A DNA stretch of 64,000 nt from Haematobia irritans (GCF_050003625.1 NC_134398.1:70998891-71062890), one strand, 5' to 3'. Shown: positions 1-11,477, counted from the stretch's first letter. Notes: a model not told the origin generated them from the letters alone. Numbers and translations are program-made.

Positions 1-78
1 CATATTACCTAATTCCGTAGACCACCATGGTGGTCGATTTTTCCCCCTTGGCTTCCCTCTAGGGCATGTAGCTTTCAG

Positions 79-430
79 TTAAATGTTGAAGGCCTTAGTA
101 ATCCTCTCCACTGCGTGTTCGATAACTTGCACTGAACTAATATTTGTCTCTGGTATTTCCGGTATCATCATATTGAAACGATTCCCTATACCTATTCCAA
201 TCAGCATTTGGAGGAAATATGGTCTTGGTGGTATGAACATCAAATTTGAAACTGATGTAGCGATGATCTGAGAAGCTATGTTCACTCAAAACCTTCCAAT
301 CAGATATCACTTCATTCAGTTCTTGCGAGGCCAAGGTGACGTCCAAAACCTCTTGCATGTTTTTAGTGACAAAGGTTTTGGCATCTCCCTTATTGCAAAC
401 TACCAAATTAGTACGCAAAATAAACAGGTT
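79..430 (-). pseudogene. ORF2 endonuclease (EEP) C-terminal fragment of the same non-LTR element, frameshifted
   Basis: One frame (about 430 to 137) reads as the end of an apurinic-type endonuclease: 'VVCNKGDAKTFV', 'EVLDVTLAS', a 'DWKVLSEHSFSDHRYISF' block with the SDH signature, and a linker 'DWNRYRES'. It then stops. The continuation is in the next frame (down to 79): 'PEIPETNISSVQVIEHAVERI', which resembles the usual endonuclease-to-reverse-transcriptase linker, so a frameshift lies near 165-200. The first ~150 residues of the endonuclease are missing at the ORF1 junction. The reverse transcriptase would lie beyond the window start. The fragment is dead. Confidence 0.65.
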
Positions 431-1394
431 TGACCATTTCTGAATCCTTTGGCTGATCGCTTTTATATAGCTTCATTTGGATATAATGAAAGCCATAACA
501 TACACGGCTCTGAGGCTTTGCTAGATGTGGCAAAGACTGAGTGTTCAATATAAACACTGCATGCCGCCTTGTTCCATCCACTTCATCTAAACGGCCAACC
601 TTCCAATCAGCTGTTGGAAAATCTGGATTGCATTGTTTCAATCTATTTAAAATAGATTCAGGATTAGGAGGGTTTGCAAGTATCCACGCATGTGTTCTAG
701 GTCTAGCCGGCATGTCTTTCTTCTCGACTAACTCTAGAGCAGCTCCTTCCCAAACTTCACCAATTAGTACCAGAGCAGCTTTAAAACAGTCTATAGACCT
801 TTGGTCCTCAAATGCGACTAGCTTAAATCGTTCTTGAGAACAACCAGCCTCTTGGTGTCGAGGGTCTGGGCCGGGAAACTTTTCCAGCACCTGTGAGTAG
901 ACGCCAGACAAAGCATTCTCAATTTCCCCCCATTTTTGCTTTGGAACCATACCGTCCAATGCTCCTTTATTAATGATAGCCATCACAAGGCTGTCTTTAG
1001 CAACTGAGGCAAACGATCGTTGATCCCTTTTGGAGGATGGCAGCTCATCTGGTGATCGTTCCCTTTTTCCAGCCTCAAGAATTCCTTGAGCCCATTTTAA
1101 GGAATCGCTTTGTTTAGCCGACAACGTGCTTGGGTCGACTGATCCTAATTTCTTTAGGATAAACAAAGCATTTCTGCGTTTCTTGAATCTCTTTCGTGAG
1201 GGATTACCTCCTTTTGATGCCGTTACCTTGGAAAAGGTTCGACTTGTCAAAGTTTCGCCACCTGTCGACCCGTCTACAGGTCGACTAATTGGGCCTAACT
1301 CTTGGCCATTGCCCAAATTTATAACTCCAGTCGATACCCGTCCACTGGGCCCTGAAGTTAGCAACCCAGTGGATGTCTTTGAATTTCGCTGCAT
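408..1394 (-). CDS. ORF1 (Gag-like, DUF4780-type) of a non-LTR retrotransposon
   Basis: This is a 328-codon ORF from an ATG at 1394 to TAA at 408. The first ~120 residues are basic and Ser/Thr/Gly-rich, with a cluster 'SRKRFKKRRN'. Residues ~130-325 resemble the DUF4780 domain found in ORF1 proteins of insect non-LTR elements: an N-terminal 'VMAIINKG', a central 'ALVLIGEVWEGAALELVE', then 'ADWKVGRLDEVDGTRRHAVFIL'. In this family ORF1 is an RNA-binding chaperone that packages the element's own transcript. Its stop lies right against an endonuclease fragment in another frame, so the N-terminal part of ORF2 has been deleted. The ORF itself is intact, but the element cannot be autonomous. The clade (R1/LOA-like) is inferred from the neighbouring endonuclease tail. 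Confidence 0.7.
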   Translation of the reverse strand: MQRNSKTSTGLLTSGPSGRVSTGVINLGNGQELGPISRPVDGSTGGETLTSRTFSKVTASKGGNPSRKRFKKRRNALFILKKLGSVDPSTLSAKQSDSLKWAQGILEAGKRERSPDELPSSKRDQRSFASVAKDSLVMAIINKGALDGMVPKQKWGEIENALSGVYSQVLEKFPGPDPRHQEAGCSQERFKLVAFEDQRSIDCFKAALVLIGEVWEGAALELVEKKDMPARPRTHAWILANPPNPESILNRLKQCNPDFPTADWKVGRLDEVDGTRRHAVFILNTQSLPHLAKPQSRVCYGFHYIQMKLYKSDQPKDSEMVKPVYFAY

Positions 1395-3150
1395 GGTGGC
1401 TTAATATCCCACCACACTTGAAATTCGTAGTAGGTACTTATTACGATGAATTTATCCGCTATTAAAAAACACGTCCGTTCCGTTCGACGGTTGAATGAAA
1501 TGAAATAAAAATAGGTTCATATTTTTTTTAAATATTTGTTATTATTCTTTTTTATATCAATATATACATATGTAATGAAAAGAAAAATACATAAAATTCA
1601 ACTATGGCGGTCAAATCCAATGACGCTCAATTCAAGCACTCCTTTAAAGCTGAGGGAACGGAATTTATATAAATACAGTATGTCAAGAAAGTCTTTTGAC
1701 ATTGCCAAATATTTAAAATTCCAGAAATAATTGAAGTAAAAATCGAGTTGTTAATTCGTTTTGAGAAAAATAAAATATGTATACTTTGCAAAATACATAA
1801 TAAAATATTTTTTTAAAATTAAATTATATTTAATTTTGGAATAAAACATAATTTTTATCCTATTGTCAAAACACTTTCTTGACATACTGTATATATTTAT
1901 TTAATTATTTTAAAATAATAAACTTTATTAAATAAAATAAATAACTTTATTTTTACTTACTTAAATATTTGTATGATGCATTCACTTCTTTATATTCACA
2001 ATTTTTCATTCTGCTCACTTTCATGTGAGGAGACAAAAATACTTCACTGTCACTTAGGTTCTACGTATAAAATAATACTAAAAGAATTTGACAAACAAAA
2101 TGCAATCGAAAAACCATTTTTTGGCTTATATATGAATATCAAGTAAAAGTTTTCTTATTTTAAGCCAAAGTCGGCTTTAGATAGCAATCGCAAGCGAAAC
2201 AGTAAGCATACACACGATGCTTGGTGGTTCGATGAGAGTATCGAGGAGAAGAAAACTCTATTTTGTGCTCTCAGCACCTAACTCTCACAGACGATTTAAG
2301 TAACAATTTTCTTGTTTTAACTCAAAAGAAGATTAAATCAAACTTTAAGTTCTTGAATTGCACAAATAAGAATATTCTGTACTTAATATGAGTATAACTT
2401 AGTATTTGCGTACTTAAAATTTTAAGTACGAATTCTGGCTAAAAATAAGAATTTGAAAGTTGATTTTAGAAATCGACTTTTCTTTGGGTGTAAGGACCCT
2501 GGGTACGGGTATCCGGTGTTGTTTAATATTGGGTCAATATATGCCTGCTCAATACAACATGCCCTTACCATCTGATTCGGATGGGCTGTGTAACCTGAGA
2601 GATTTTACGGGACCTTCTACACCTTCCATCATTTTATTCCACCCACAAAATTGAGTTATTCGATCTTATGCACGCGACAAGACCTGGTGAGTTTATCACA
2701 CCATCTAGGGTTGCCAGATGGACTGGAATGGGCTGGAATTTCCAGATATTCTATGTCAGGTCCAGTTACAAGATATTCAATAATATTTCCAGGTAAATAT
2801 ACTTTTGAAATAATATTTCAATAGAAAAACTATACGTTTACTTATTTATCTTTTTCATTCTCAATAAGGGGATTTTTGGGTGTTAAATACTTTTAACCAG
2901 CACTCAATTACACCCAGAGAGAGAGAGAGAGAAACGATACACACTCTAAAATTCTCTGTTTTTACTATTCTTTCATTAAAAAATTCTGTTATGTCTCTTT
3001 TCTTGCCTTCAGAAAAAATAAAAACTTTTGGGTTACTATTTTATTTAATAGGTGCGATATGTATTATCTACAAGAACTGCATTAAACCTATTTTGCATTT
3101 TTCTGTAAATTTAGTTTGTAAGAAAATATTGAATTAAAAATATGTTCTCA
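1395..3150. other. AT-rich non-coding stretch
   Basis: No supported gene. It contains the MITE at 1676-1889. At 2706 there is a single copy of a hAT-like end (TAGGGTTGCCAGATG) that matches the termini of the element at 7313-11469; no partner end was found nearby. A short (GA)n run lies near 2920. Confidence 0.5.
1676..1889. mobile_element. 214-bp Tc1/mariner-type MITE
   Basis: The left end CAGTATGTCAAGAAAGT is mirrored at the right end (ACTTTCTTGACATACTG). The element is flanked by TA on both sides (1674-1675 and 1890-1891), the target duplication of the Tc1/mariner superfamily. It has no coding capacity, so it must have moved with another element's transposase. Confidence 0.75.
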
Positions 3151-4610
3151 TTTTTATACCCACCACCATAGGATGGGGGGTATATTAACTTTGTCATTCC
3201 GTTTGTAACACATCGAAATATTGCTCTAAGACCCCATAAAGTATATATATTCTGGGTCGTGGTGAAATTCTGAGTCGATCTGAGCATGTCCGTCCGTCCG
3301 TCCGTCCGTCTGTTGAAATCACGCTAACTTCCGAACGAAACAAGCTATCGACTTGAAACTTGGCACAAGTAGTTGTTATTGATGTAGGTCGGATGGTATT
3401 GCAAATGGGCCATATCGGTCCACTTTTACGTATAGCCCCCATATAAACGGACCCCAAAATTTGGCTTGCGAGGCCTCTAAGAGAAGCAAATTTCATCCGA
3501 TCCGGCTGAAATTTGGTACATGGTGTTAGTATATGGTCTCTAACAACCATGCAAAAATTGGTCCACATCGGTCCATAATTATATATAGCCCCCATATAAA
3601 CCGATCCCCCGATTTGGCTTGCGAGGCCCCTAAGAGAAGCAAATTTCATCCGATCCGGCTGAAATTTGGTACATAGTGTTAGTATATGGTCTCTAACAAC
3701 CATGCAAAAATTGGTCCACATCGGTCCATAATTATATATAGCCCCCATATAAACCGATCCCCCGATTTGGCTTTCGAGGCCACTAAGAGAAGCAAATTTC
3801 ATCCGATCCGGCTGAAATTTGGTACATGGTGTCAGTATATGGTCTCTAACAACCATGCAAAAATTGGTCCACATCGGTCCATAATTATATATAGCCCCCA
3901 TATAAACCGATCCCCCGATTTGGCTTGCGAGGCCTCTAAGAGAAGCAAATTTCATCCGATCCGGCTGAAATTTGGTACATGGTGTTAGTATATGGTCTCG
4001 AACAACCATGCAAAAATTGGTCCACATCGGTCCATAATTATATATAGCCCCCATATAAACCGATCCCCCGATTTGGCTTGCGAGGCCTCTAAGAGAAGCA
4101 AATTTCATCCGATATGGCTGAAATTTGGTACGTGATGTTAGTATATGGTCTCTATCTACCATGCAAAAATTGGTCCACATCGGCTCATAATTATATATAG
4201 CCCCCATATAAACCGATCACCAGATTTGACCTCCGGAACCTCTTGGAAGACCAAAATTCATCTGATTCAGTTGAAATTTGGTACGTGGTGTTAATATATG
4301 GCCTCAAACTCCCATGCAAAAATTGGTCGATATCGGTCCATAATTATATATAGGCCCCATATAAACCGATCCCCAGATTTGACCTCCAGAGCCCCTTGGA
4401 AGAGCAAAATACTTCCCATTCGGTTGAAATTTGGTACGTGATGTTTGTATATGGTATCCAACAACCATGCAGGAATAAGAAGTTTTAAGATACCACAACC
4501 CAAGTAATTCGATTGTGGATGACAGTCTTTCGTAGAAGTTTCTACGCAATCCATGGTGGTGGGTACATAAGATTCGGCCTGGCCGAACTTGCGGCCCTAT
4601 ATACTTGTTT
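3151..4610 (+). repeat. mini-me-type dipteran repeat with 153-bp tandem units
   Basis: It begins TTTTTATACCCACCACCATAG and ends near CGGCCTGGCCGAACTTGCGG...ATACTTGTTT, hallmarks shared by several copies in this window. Near the left end is a (TATA) stretch followed by a (GTCC/T)n run at 3290-3310, the two proto-microsatellite motifs described for dipteran mini-me elements. The body holds at least four units of exactly 153 bp (for example unit starts near 3591, 3744, 3897 and 4050). Because 153 is 51 codons, the minus strand stays open for 337 codons; this is an artefact, not a gene. Confidence 0.75.
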
Positions 4611-5121
4611 TAAATTTAATTAAATTTACTTTTTTTATTTATGTTTATGAAAGGACTGAATTATAAATGTTTTGTTGTGTTTTTATTATTTATTTAAATA
4701 TTGTAATAAATAGTTTTATTCCTCATATTTGAGGATTTACGAAATCCAGATTTTTTAATCCAGCCAACTTTTTCCAAAATTTCAGACAATAGGCCATTTG
4801 AATTCTCGTTTGTTATGTGCCAATTGTTCTCGAATATTTAATCTCCAATCAGCCCATAATACTTCTTGCTATATAAAACTAACGTTGTTTCAGCTATCAA
4901 CGTTATGTTTTAATGGTGGTCCAGCAATATTTATGGGCGTTGTTAGCTCTGTCAATTTCTTATCACGTTGAAGGTGATCTCCTTTGAAAAAGCCTTCTGC
5001 GATCCGCATTTTCATCCGTAAAGGCAGAGAAATATGACCTCTTGCTGTAAGCTTTTGTGTGTTTCGCCAAAATCAAAATCTAAGTAAAACATGTGAAAAA
5101 GTCTTAATAAAAATATTTACG
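4611..5121. other. non-coding stretch between repeats
   Basis: Nothing recognisable beyond AT-rich sequence. A short 'ATCCAGCC' motif near 4760 loosely resembles the right part of the hAT-like element end seen at 11440-11469, but it is too weak to call. Confidence 0.3.
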
Positions 5122-5123
5122 TA

Positions 5124-5928
5124 CGAGGGCATTTCGGAAACTTCTTAGCCTAGCACAAAAAGCGCGGTATAAACAGAAAACGTGTTTTGGAAACTTCCAT
5201 GTTAACACATGTTAAATTTTGTTTCGATCTGGCAACTCCTTCATATAGAAACAGGTGTTCAAAAAAGACGCATCCCTATTTTTTTTTTAAATGGAAAAAT
5301 TAGAAATGCGTGCCGTCATTAAATATTTACATAAAAAAGGTTTATCAGGTTTATCACATGCAACAGTAAAAAATTGGGTTGCTGAATTTAAACCACTACT
5401 CCAGAGACAAAAGAACAATCCAAACAATGGACTGAAGCTGGAGGAAGTGCCCCAAAGAAGGCAAAAACAATTCAATCGGCTGGTAAGGTTATGGCAACGG
5501 TTTTTTGGGACTTCAAATGTATTTTATTGATGGACTATCTGCAAAAGGGTAAAAAAATAAATTCAGAGTACGCACCAGCGCACAAGAGTGTTTTAACAAT
5601 GGCTAAAATCAACGAATTAAAGTACGAGTTGCTTGACCACCCACCTAATTCTCCTGATTTAGCTCCCAGTGACTTTTACTTGTTTCTAAATCTAAAAAAA
5701 GTCCTTGCTGGCAAGCGTTTTACCTCAAATGAAAATGCAATTACAGTTGTAAATCACTATTTTGAATACCTTGAGGAAAACTATTTTAATCAAGGGATAG
5801 AATTGCTAGAAAAGCTTTGGACTAATTGTATTGAAGTTTCAGGAGATCATATTGGAAAATAAAAATATTTTTGAAAAACTAACTATTCTATTTCATTGAT
5901 AGGCTAAGAAGTTTCCGAACCTCCCTCG
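5124..5928 (+). mobile_element. internally deleted mariner transposon
   Basis: The ends are imperfect inverted repeats of about 30 bp (left CGAGGGCATTTCGGAAACTT, right AAGTTTCCGAACCTCCCTCG) flanked by TA at 5122-5123 and 5929-5930. At 805 bp it is well short of the ~1.3 kb usual for mariner. It carries the broken transposase described separately. Confidence 0.85.
5291..5862 (+). pseudogene. mariner transposase relic
   Basis: An N-terminal helix-turn-helix part ('MRAVIKYLHKKGLSG') runs into a frameshift near 5410-5440. The next frame carries 'GSAPKKAKTIQSAGKVMATV' and then 'FWDFKCILLMDYL', which holds the first catalytic Asp. After 'KINSEY' the sequence jumps straight to 'APAHKS', losing roughly 70 residues including the second catalytic Asp. 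The third motif 'HPPNSPDLAPSDFYLF' is intact. The product therefore lacks one of three metal-binding residues and is out of frame, so it is inactive. In an intact element this enzyme would bind the terminal repeats and cut and paste at TA. Confidence 0.85.
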
Positions 5929-6202
5929 TAGAACCTGTTGCGATTTTGTTGTTTGTAGAATGTTCAGAGTTGTCGCTTATTTTCAAATTAATTTTCATGG
6001 TTACCAAAAGTTTCACTAAGCGAATTTTGTGAGTAGAATCACTTTAGACATACAGATCGTTAGAAAAGGTTTAGTTTTTCCAAGACTAAATTTCGGATGA
6101 AGTTTTTTTGGCATAAATCGACTCTTATATACTGCATACTTTCTCGTTACATCTATTTTGTAGTTTTGCCATACCTACAGTTCTGAAATAGAAACTTCAA
6201 AT

Positions 6203-6658
6203 TAGAGGTGTGCATGTGAGTAATGTTTTACTCACGCACACTCACGACGGAAAAATCGTACTCACGCCCACTCACGAACCGTATTGCTTGGTAGGACTCA
6301 CGCACGAAAATACCGTGAGTCACAAAAATATCGTGTCTCACGAAAATTGTCGTGACACACGAATAATTTCATGAGTAATTTACTTTAGAGACGTGTCTGA
6401 AAACCTGAGCATGATTAAAATCAAGAGCATTATTAAACTCTTAACATCCCAGGTGCCACTAAAATTGTAAATGAATTCAACTCGTAAGTGTTTTATGTCC
6501 GTGAGCGGAATTATTTTCGTGAGCGTATTTTTCCGGAATTCGTTACTCACGAAGAAATTATTTTCGTGACTCATGCTCAAGCACGACATTTGGTTTGTTA
6601 ATCACGCTCACGCCGTTGCCAGCAGCGTGACTCACGAAAATTTTCGTCCACACCTCTA
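6203..6658. mobile_element. 456-bp hAT-type MITE
   Basis: Both ends read TAGAGGTGTG. The 8-bp flanks CTTCAAAT (6195-6202) and CGTCAAAT (6659-6666) match at 7 of 8 positions, the duplication length of hAT elements. The interior is full of alternating CTCACG/CGTGAG motifs (about 6220-6640) that form many sub-terminal inverted repeats and could bind a transposase. No coding sequence. Confidence 0.75.
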
Positions 6659-6779
6659 CGTCAAATACAAACCATTTCGGTTCGGAAAAAGTTTGCATAT
6701 GCCAGAACAAATGTAATAGTAACCTTTAATTCGTATACGGAGGCTTTTTCGATAATATTCAATATATACAGTAGAGCGT

Positions 6780-7312
6780 AGGTTAGGTTAGGTTAAAGTG
6801 GCAGCCCGATTAAGATTCAGGCTCACTTAGACTATTCAGTCCATTGTGATACCACATTAACTAAAAGTACCTATTACATATGGGTACTTCTAGTTTTAAC
6901 CGCTGAACCTTCTCGATTATTTTCTTCTGTTCAACCAACCAGATTGTTCCAAAAACATTAGCAGACTGCTTAAGTTAACGTTTTCCAGGTCCGCTAGTAA
7001 TCTGAAGCTATATGCCCCTAAAATTTGCTTACGCCTTACACAAACTGCAGGACACTCACACAAGAGGTGTTTAATTGATTCCTTTTCCTCCGCATCATGA
7101 CAGCTCATACAATAGTCATTATACTTCGCACCAATAGTTTTTGCAAAATCGCCTATCAGGCAGCGACCCGTTGTAGCAGATATCACGAGTGATATCTGGC
7201 GTCTCGAGAACATTAGCATATCTAGTGTGCGGTTTAAGTTTAAATGGGGCCATATTTGCTTGGTGTCGTTACAACCTTTGCAATTCTCCCATCGAACATT
7301 TGCCATCATAAC
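6780..7312 (-). pseudogene. 3' end of a LINE: RNase H C-terminal region plus 3' UTR
   Basis: The minus-strand frame from 7309 to 6917 has the Cys-rich tail typical of non-LTR RNase H regions: 'YCMSCHDAEEKESIKHLLC' then 'CPAVCVRRKQILG'. It is followed by a 3' UTR ending in (TAACC)n near 6790. Removing the hAT-like element at 7313-11469 joins this piece to the RNase H core at 11478-11930, so the two were one LINE copy. The 3' UTR sequence at 6785-6855 is also the tail of the SINEs at 23565-23908 and 30884-31236. Confidence 0.75.
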
Positions 7313-7598
7313 TAGGCTTGCCAGATGGCCGGGATTCGCCTGGATTGTCCCGGAATTTGGTCTCCAGGAAGTGTCCCGAATCTTTCACAAAATTTGTCAA
7401 AAATCCCGGAATTTCAATTACACAACGCATATATTTCAAGTTTCCGATTTTGTAGAAAAGATATGATTTGATCAGATTTTGTTCATCATCACAAAAAGAA
7501 ACATAACAATTTACCGTCACTGTCACTTGAGCAGTAAACATAAAAGCACATATACCCAAATATCTAATTTGATTTGAAATTCACGTTTTTCTGTGAAA

Positions 7599-7821
7599 TG
7601 TACACAGAAAAACATTACACGAAAGTTTTTCCAATTAAAGTCTTAATTTAATTGGGTTTTAAAAAAAAAATTATTAAAAATGTTTTAATTGAAACAAAAA
7701 ATCAATTACAAAAATTAACAGTCTCAATTAATTTTTTAAATGGTACTATCATCTCTGTGATTGAAGACATTTCAATTAAAATTTAATTGATTGAAGGCAA
7801 AAAAATATTTTTGTGTGTATT
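7599..7821. mobile_element. small AT-rich inverted-repeat element (tentative)
   Basis: The left end TACACAGAAAAACATT and right end AAATATTTTTGTGTGTA form a loose inverted pair around runs of AATTAATTGAAA. No clear target duplication. It may be one of the short AT-rich MITEs common in flies. Confidence 0.35.
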
Positions 7822-8339
7822 TTTAGAAATTACAATAATCAGTTCATAAGTGCTACCGCAGAACCAATGTTTGTTGCCATAAATACTTCATGGGATTATT
7901 GTGTTTGGAGAATGTTTTCTTTACTCTAACAATTTACAATTGAAAAACAGGAAAAGATTATACAAAAAAAAAGATTTACTAAATTATAATTTTACTACAA
8001 ATGCGCCCATCTTGAACTTCGTATGGCACTGAAGACATTCTTGCACTTTTAAACTCATTTTTTTTTAAACAAAAAAATTGATTATGTCTAATACATTTTC
8101 TTGAATTTGTCGAAAAATATTTACTTATTTTTGTTATACCTGCGTGATGTCAGCTTTTGTAATAGTGTTTAGTTAAAATTTTCTGAAAATGATATAAATT
8201 TTCTAAAATTAACAAAAATTTTCCTTCCTGGTGGGTTTACTGCTTTTTAGTGTTTACTCTAATAATTGTGGTATTGATTCCGAACCAAAGAAGACTCAAT
8301 TCTCTTTTAAATTTGAGTTTTGCGTACATGATCCTAGGA

Positions 8340-8695
8340 CACATATTTTAATTTATTTTTTCCTTTTTTTCAAAGTTCATTAACGATAACTTAAATTTCC
8401 TGATTCAGACTCGACTTTTAGAATTATTCTATGTTTTTGCTTTGTAATCAGAACACAAAAGCACAAATTTAAAGACGATTTCATTAATTTGGAAGAATTT
8501 TTATTAAAGCCTCGTTGACCTTCGTCAAACAAAATTTTCGTGTTAAGATACCCATTTGTGGGTATTGAAAAGTTTATCGACTTTTTAACAAAGAAAAAAA
8601 AAACTTTACATCTGAGAAATACGTCGGCTATGCTAAGCCAAATTCGCATTGGTATTTTAAGGACACGACAAATTTTTTTTCAGTGTACAATAGCC
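8340..8695. repeat. short dispersed repeat also present at 62215-62515
   Basis: The stretch with AAGATACCCATTT..., a poly-A run and an ending ...TTTTTTCAGTGTA recurs near 62340-62515 in similar order, so both are likely copies of one non-autonomous family. No coding sense was found; the open frame here is an AT-rich accident. Confidence 0.4.
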
Positions 8696-9270
8696 TGGAT
8701 TGCCAAGTGAAATGGATCTAAACATATATCCCGATAGTAATATGTCAGTGAATATGAGCTTCATCGCTTCATCACTGGAATCATAGGAGAAAGAGGCTCC
8801 AAGATATTTGGGAATTTCCCAGTCTGTAGGCAAAGGCGGACTTTACACCCATAGAAAAAATCATGAGTCATAACGATCCGTTCATGAAAGTGAATCAATA
8901 CACATGTGTTGTCAAACTGAGAACGGACGCGGTCAATCTGACAACGTAAAAATGACACCATGCGTTGTCAAAACAACAATCAGCGTTCTGAAAACGTAAT
9001 AGTTAACAATTTATAAACAAAATAAAAAAAGATTTCCGAATCTGTGTTGTCTGCACCATACCATTTAACAATCGCCTTAGCACATTGCACCTCCGACGGA
9101 GTTTTTATAACAACGTCTAGCGATTATTTTAAGACTCATGGCCAAAGAAAAAAGAATGCCGTTCATGAAATCCTGAACGCCCGTGGACGAAATCGTGAAG
9201 ATTCCGTTTTGATTTTTTGTGAATGTTTCCGTTTCATTTTGTCACCGTCCGTTTACAATTGTGGAACCCA

Positions 9271-10406
9271 TTTTTATACCCTTCACCACTACTGTGGTAC
9301 AGGGTATAATAAGTTTGTGCATTTGTATGTAACGCCAAGAAATAGTGGTCATAGACCCATCGTTTAGTATACCGATCGTCTTAGAATTAAATTCTGAGTC
9401 GATTTAGCGATGTCCGTCTGTCTGTCTGTCCGTCTGTCTGTCTGTTGATGTACATATTTTTGTGTGCAAAGTACAGCTCGCAGTTTTAGTCCGATTGTCC
9501 TAAAATTTGGTATAGGGTCCTGAAAAGTCTGAGACCCATCGTTTAGTATACCGATCGTCTTAGAATTAAATTCTGTCTGTCCGTCTGTCTGTCTGTTGAT
9601 GTATTTTTATGTGCAAAGTACAGCTCGCAGTTTTAGTCCGATTGTCCTAAAATTTGGTATAGGGTCCTGAAAAGTCTGAGACCCATCGTTTAGTATACCG
9701 ATCGTCTGTCTGTCTGTCCGTCTGTCTGTTCATGTATTTTTGTGCGCAAAGTACAGGTCGCAGTTTAAGTCCGATCGTCCTCAAATTTGGCATAAGGTCG
9801 ATTTTTGGAACAAAGACAATCGCTACTGATTTTGGAAAAAATCGGTTCAGATTTAGATATCGCTGCTATATATATTTATCCCCGATCTGGTCATAATTGG
9901 CGTGTTTATCAACCGATGTTCTTCAAATCAGTACATCGGAATATTTTATGTGTCTCGAAAAAACTTGCAAAATATCAGCTAAATCGGTTCAGATTTAGAT
10001 ATAGCTTCCATATATATCTTTCGTCCGATTTATACTCATATGACCACAGAGGCCAATTTTTAACTCCGATTTAGTTGAAATTTTGCACAGGGAGTAGAAT
10101 TAGCATTTTAGCTATGCGTGCCAAATTTTATTGAAATCGGTTCAGATTTAGATACATCTCCCATATATATAAAATGGTCAAAATACCAACATTTTCCTTG
10201 TAAAATCGCCACTGCTTAGTCGAAAAGTTGTAAAAATGAGTCAAATTTTCCTAAACTTCTAATACATATATATCGTGCACACCTCTAATATGTAGCCCCC
10301 AACACATTTGACGGATGTTATATGGTATCGAAAATTTAGATCTACAAGGTGGTGCAGGGTATAATATAGTCGGCCCCGTCCGACTTTAGGCTTTCCTTAC
10401 TTGTTT
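9271..10406 (+). repeat. mini-me-type repeat, second subfamily
   Basis: It starts TTTTTATACCCTTCACCACTAC and ends GGTGCAGGGTATAATATAGT...TTACTTGTTT, matching the copy at 21772-22612. A block with (GTCT/C)n, 'AAAGTACAGCTCGCAG' and 'GACCCATCGTTTAGTATACC' is repeated three times (about 9350-9760). Downstream are TCGGTTCAGATTTAGATAT motifs repeated at intervals. Non-coding. Confidence 0.7.
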
Positions 10407-10581
10407 TCTATTAGAGTCAGTTCAGCAAATTTGGTACAGGCTGGAAATGTGGTATATTAGCTTTTTAACCTATCTAAAAACATACGAATAACTAAACCAA
10501 GCTGAACAGATTGTGCCTGTCAGAGAATGTTCTTTGAGTCAGTTGAAAAAAATCACGAGAACTAAATAAGTATAAAATATA

Positions 10582-11128
10582 CAGTAATCCCTCGATTTAC
10601 GTCGTGATTGGTGCCGGAATTTGACGACGTTAATCGAAACGACGTAAACCGAATTTAAAATTGCTCGTACTTACGGAATTTTTTAGTGATCTAGTTTGGC
10701 TTTATTTTTGAATTTTAAATATTAATTTAAATAGTTTTATAATTCCATACCCACTGATATTTGTCCGATCACTTTTTTTTTAATTTTTCATGCAATTAAA
10801 TGAAGTTTTCAATATTACTAATAACAAAAATAAAAGACTATCACGCTAGAACGTGTAAAACTCCCAAATATGTCTATGTTTTGTACTGAAATTCGCTCTC
10901 TTGGTTTTAATTAGTTCACGTTACCGCGAGTGCACAGTAATTTCGGTAAGAATTTCAGAAAAATATGTTTCGATGTCATCATCGTTGATACTTATTTTAC
11001 TTATTGAAGACGTTTCTGATAAAGTGGGCAAAAAAATCGGCGACGTAAATCGAAGTTTGATGGGAAAAAATTTGACGACGTATATCGAAACAACGTAAAC
11101 CGAGACGACGTAAATCGATGGATTACTG
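10582..11128. mobile_element. 547-bp Tigger/pogo-type MITE
   Basis: Ends CAGTAATCCCTCGATTTACG and its mirror (...CGATGGATTACTG), each flanked by TA (10580-10581, 11129-11130). The terminal CAGTAATCCCTCG and TA target are characteristic of the pogo/Tigger group. Sub-terminal GACGTAAA/TCGAAACGACGT motifs recur at both ends. No transposase. Confidence 0.8.
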
Positions 11129-11477
11129 TATGCAATTGCGATATATGTTGTACCACATTACCTGCACATTATAAGAATTCGTGCTTAATGAGTTTTTTAA
11201 TAAATTCGAAAATATATCTGAAATTACGGGTTTCTTATTTTTCGGTTATAGTTGCGTGGATGGCTAATACTAGTAAAATGAATGTGGTAAAATCTTAGCA
11301 ACGTCGGACCTAAACAAAAAATTTGGCTATCCAAATTTCTAGTGTATAACTGTAAAACAAAATTTTATATGCAAGTGAAACTCAAATGTGACTGTTTTTT
11401 TGTCCCGACAAATCCCGGAATGCACGCCGCAAAGTCCCGGATTTCGGCAACCATCATCTGGCAACCCTAATCATAAC

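Larger units (their letters stand above)
7313..11469. mobile_element. 4.16-kb hAT-like non-autonomous element inserted in a LINE
   Basis: The ends read TAGGCTTGCCAGATG (left) and, reversed, TAGGGTTGCCAGATG (right). Both are followed inward by related 'CCGGGATT/CCCGGAAT' stretches. The exact 8-bp duplication ATCATAAC flanks it (7305-7312 and 11470-11477). No transposase gene was found inside. The interior has accumulated other repeats: a mini-me element (9271-10406) and a Tigger-like MITE (10582-11128). Its splitting of the LINE RNase H region confirms a clean insertion. Confidence 0.8.

Noticed and set aside
3194..4207. 337-codon open frame on the minus strand with repeated 'GAIYNYGPMWTNFCM' blocks
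   Set aside because: It is produced by 153-bp tandem units of a non-coding mini-me repeat. The same frame recurs in other copies at unrelated positions and has no start or domain of its own.
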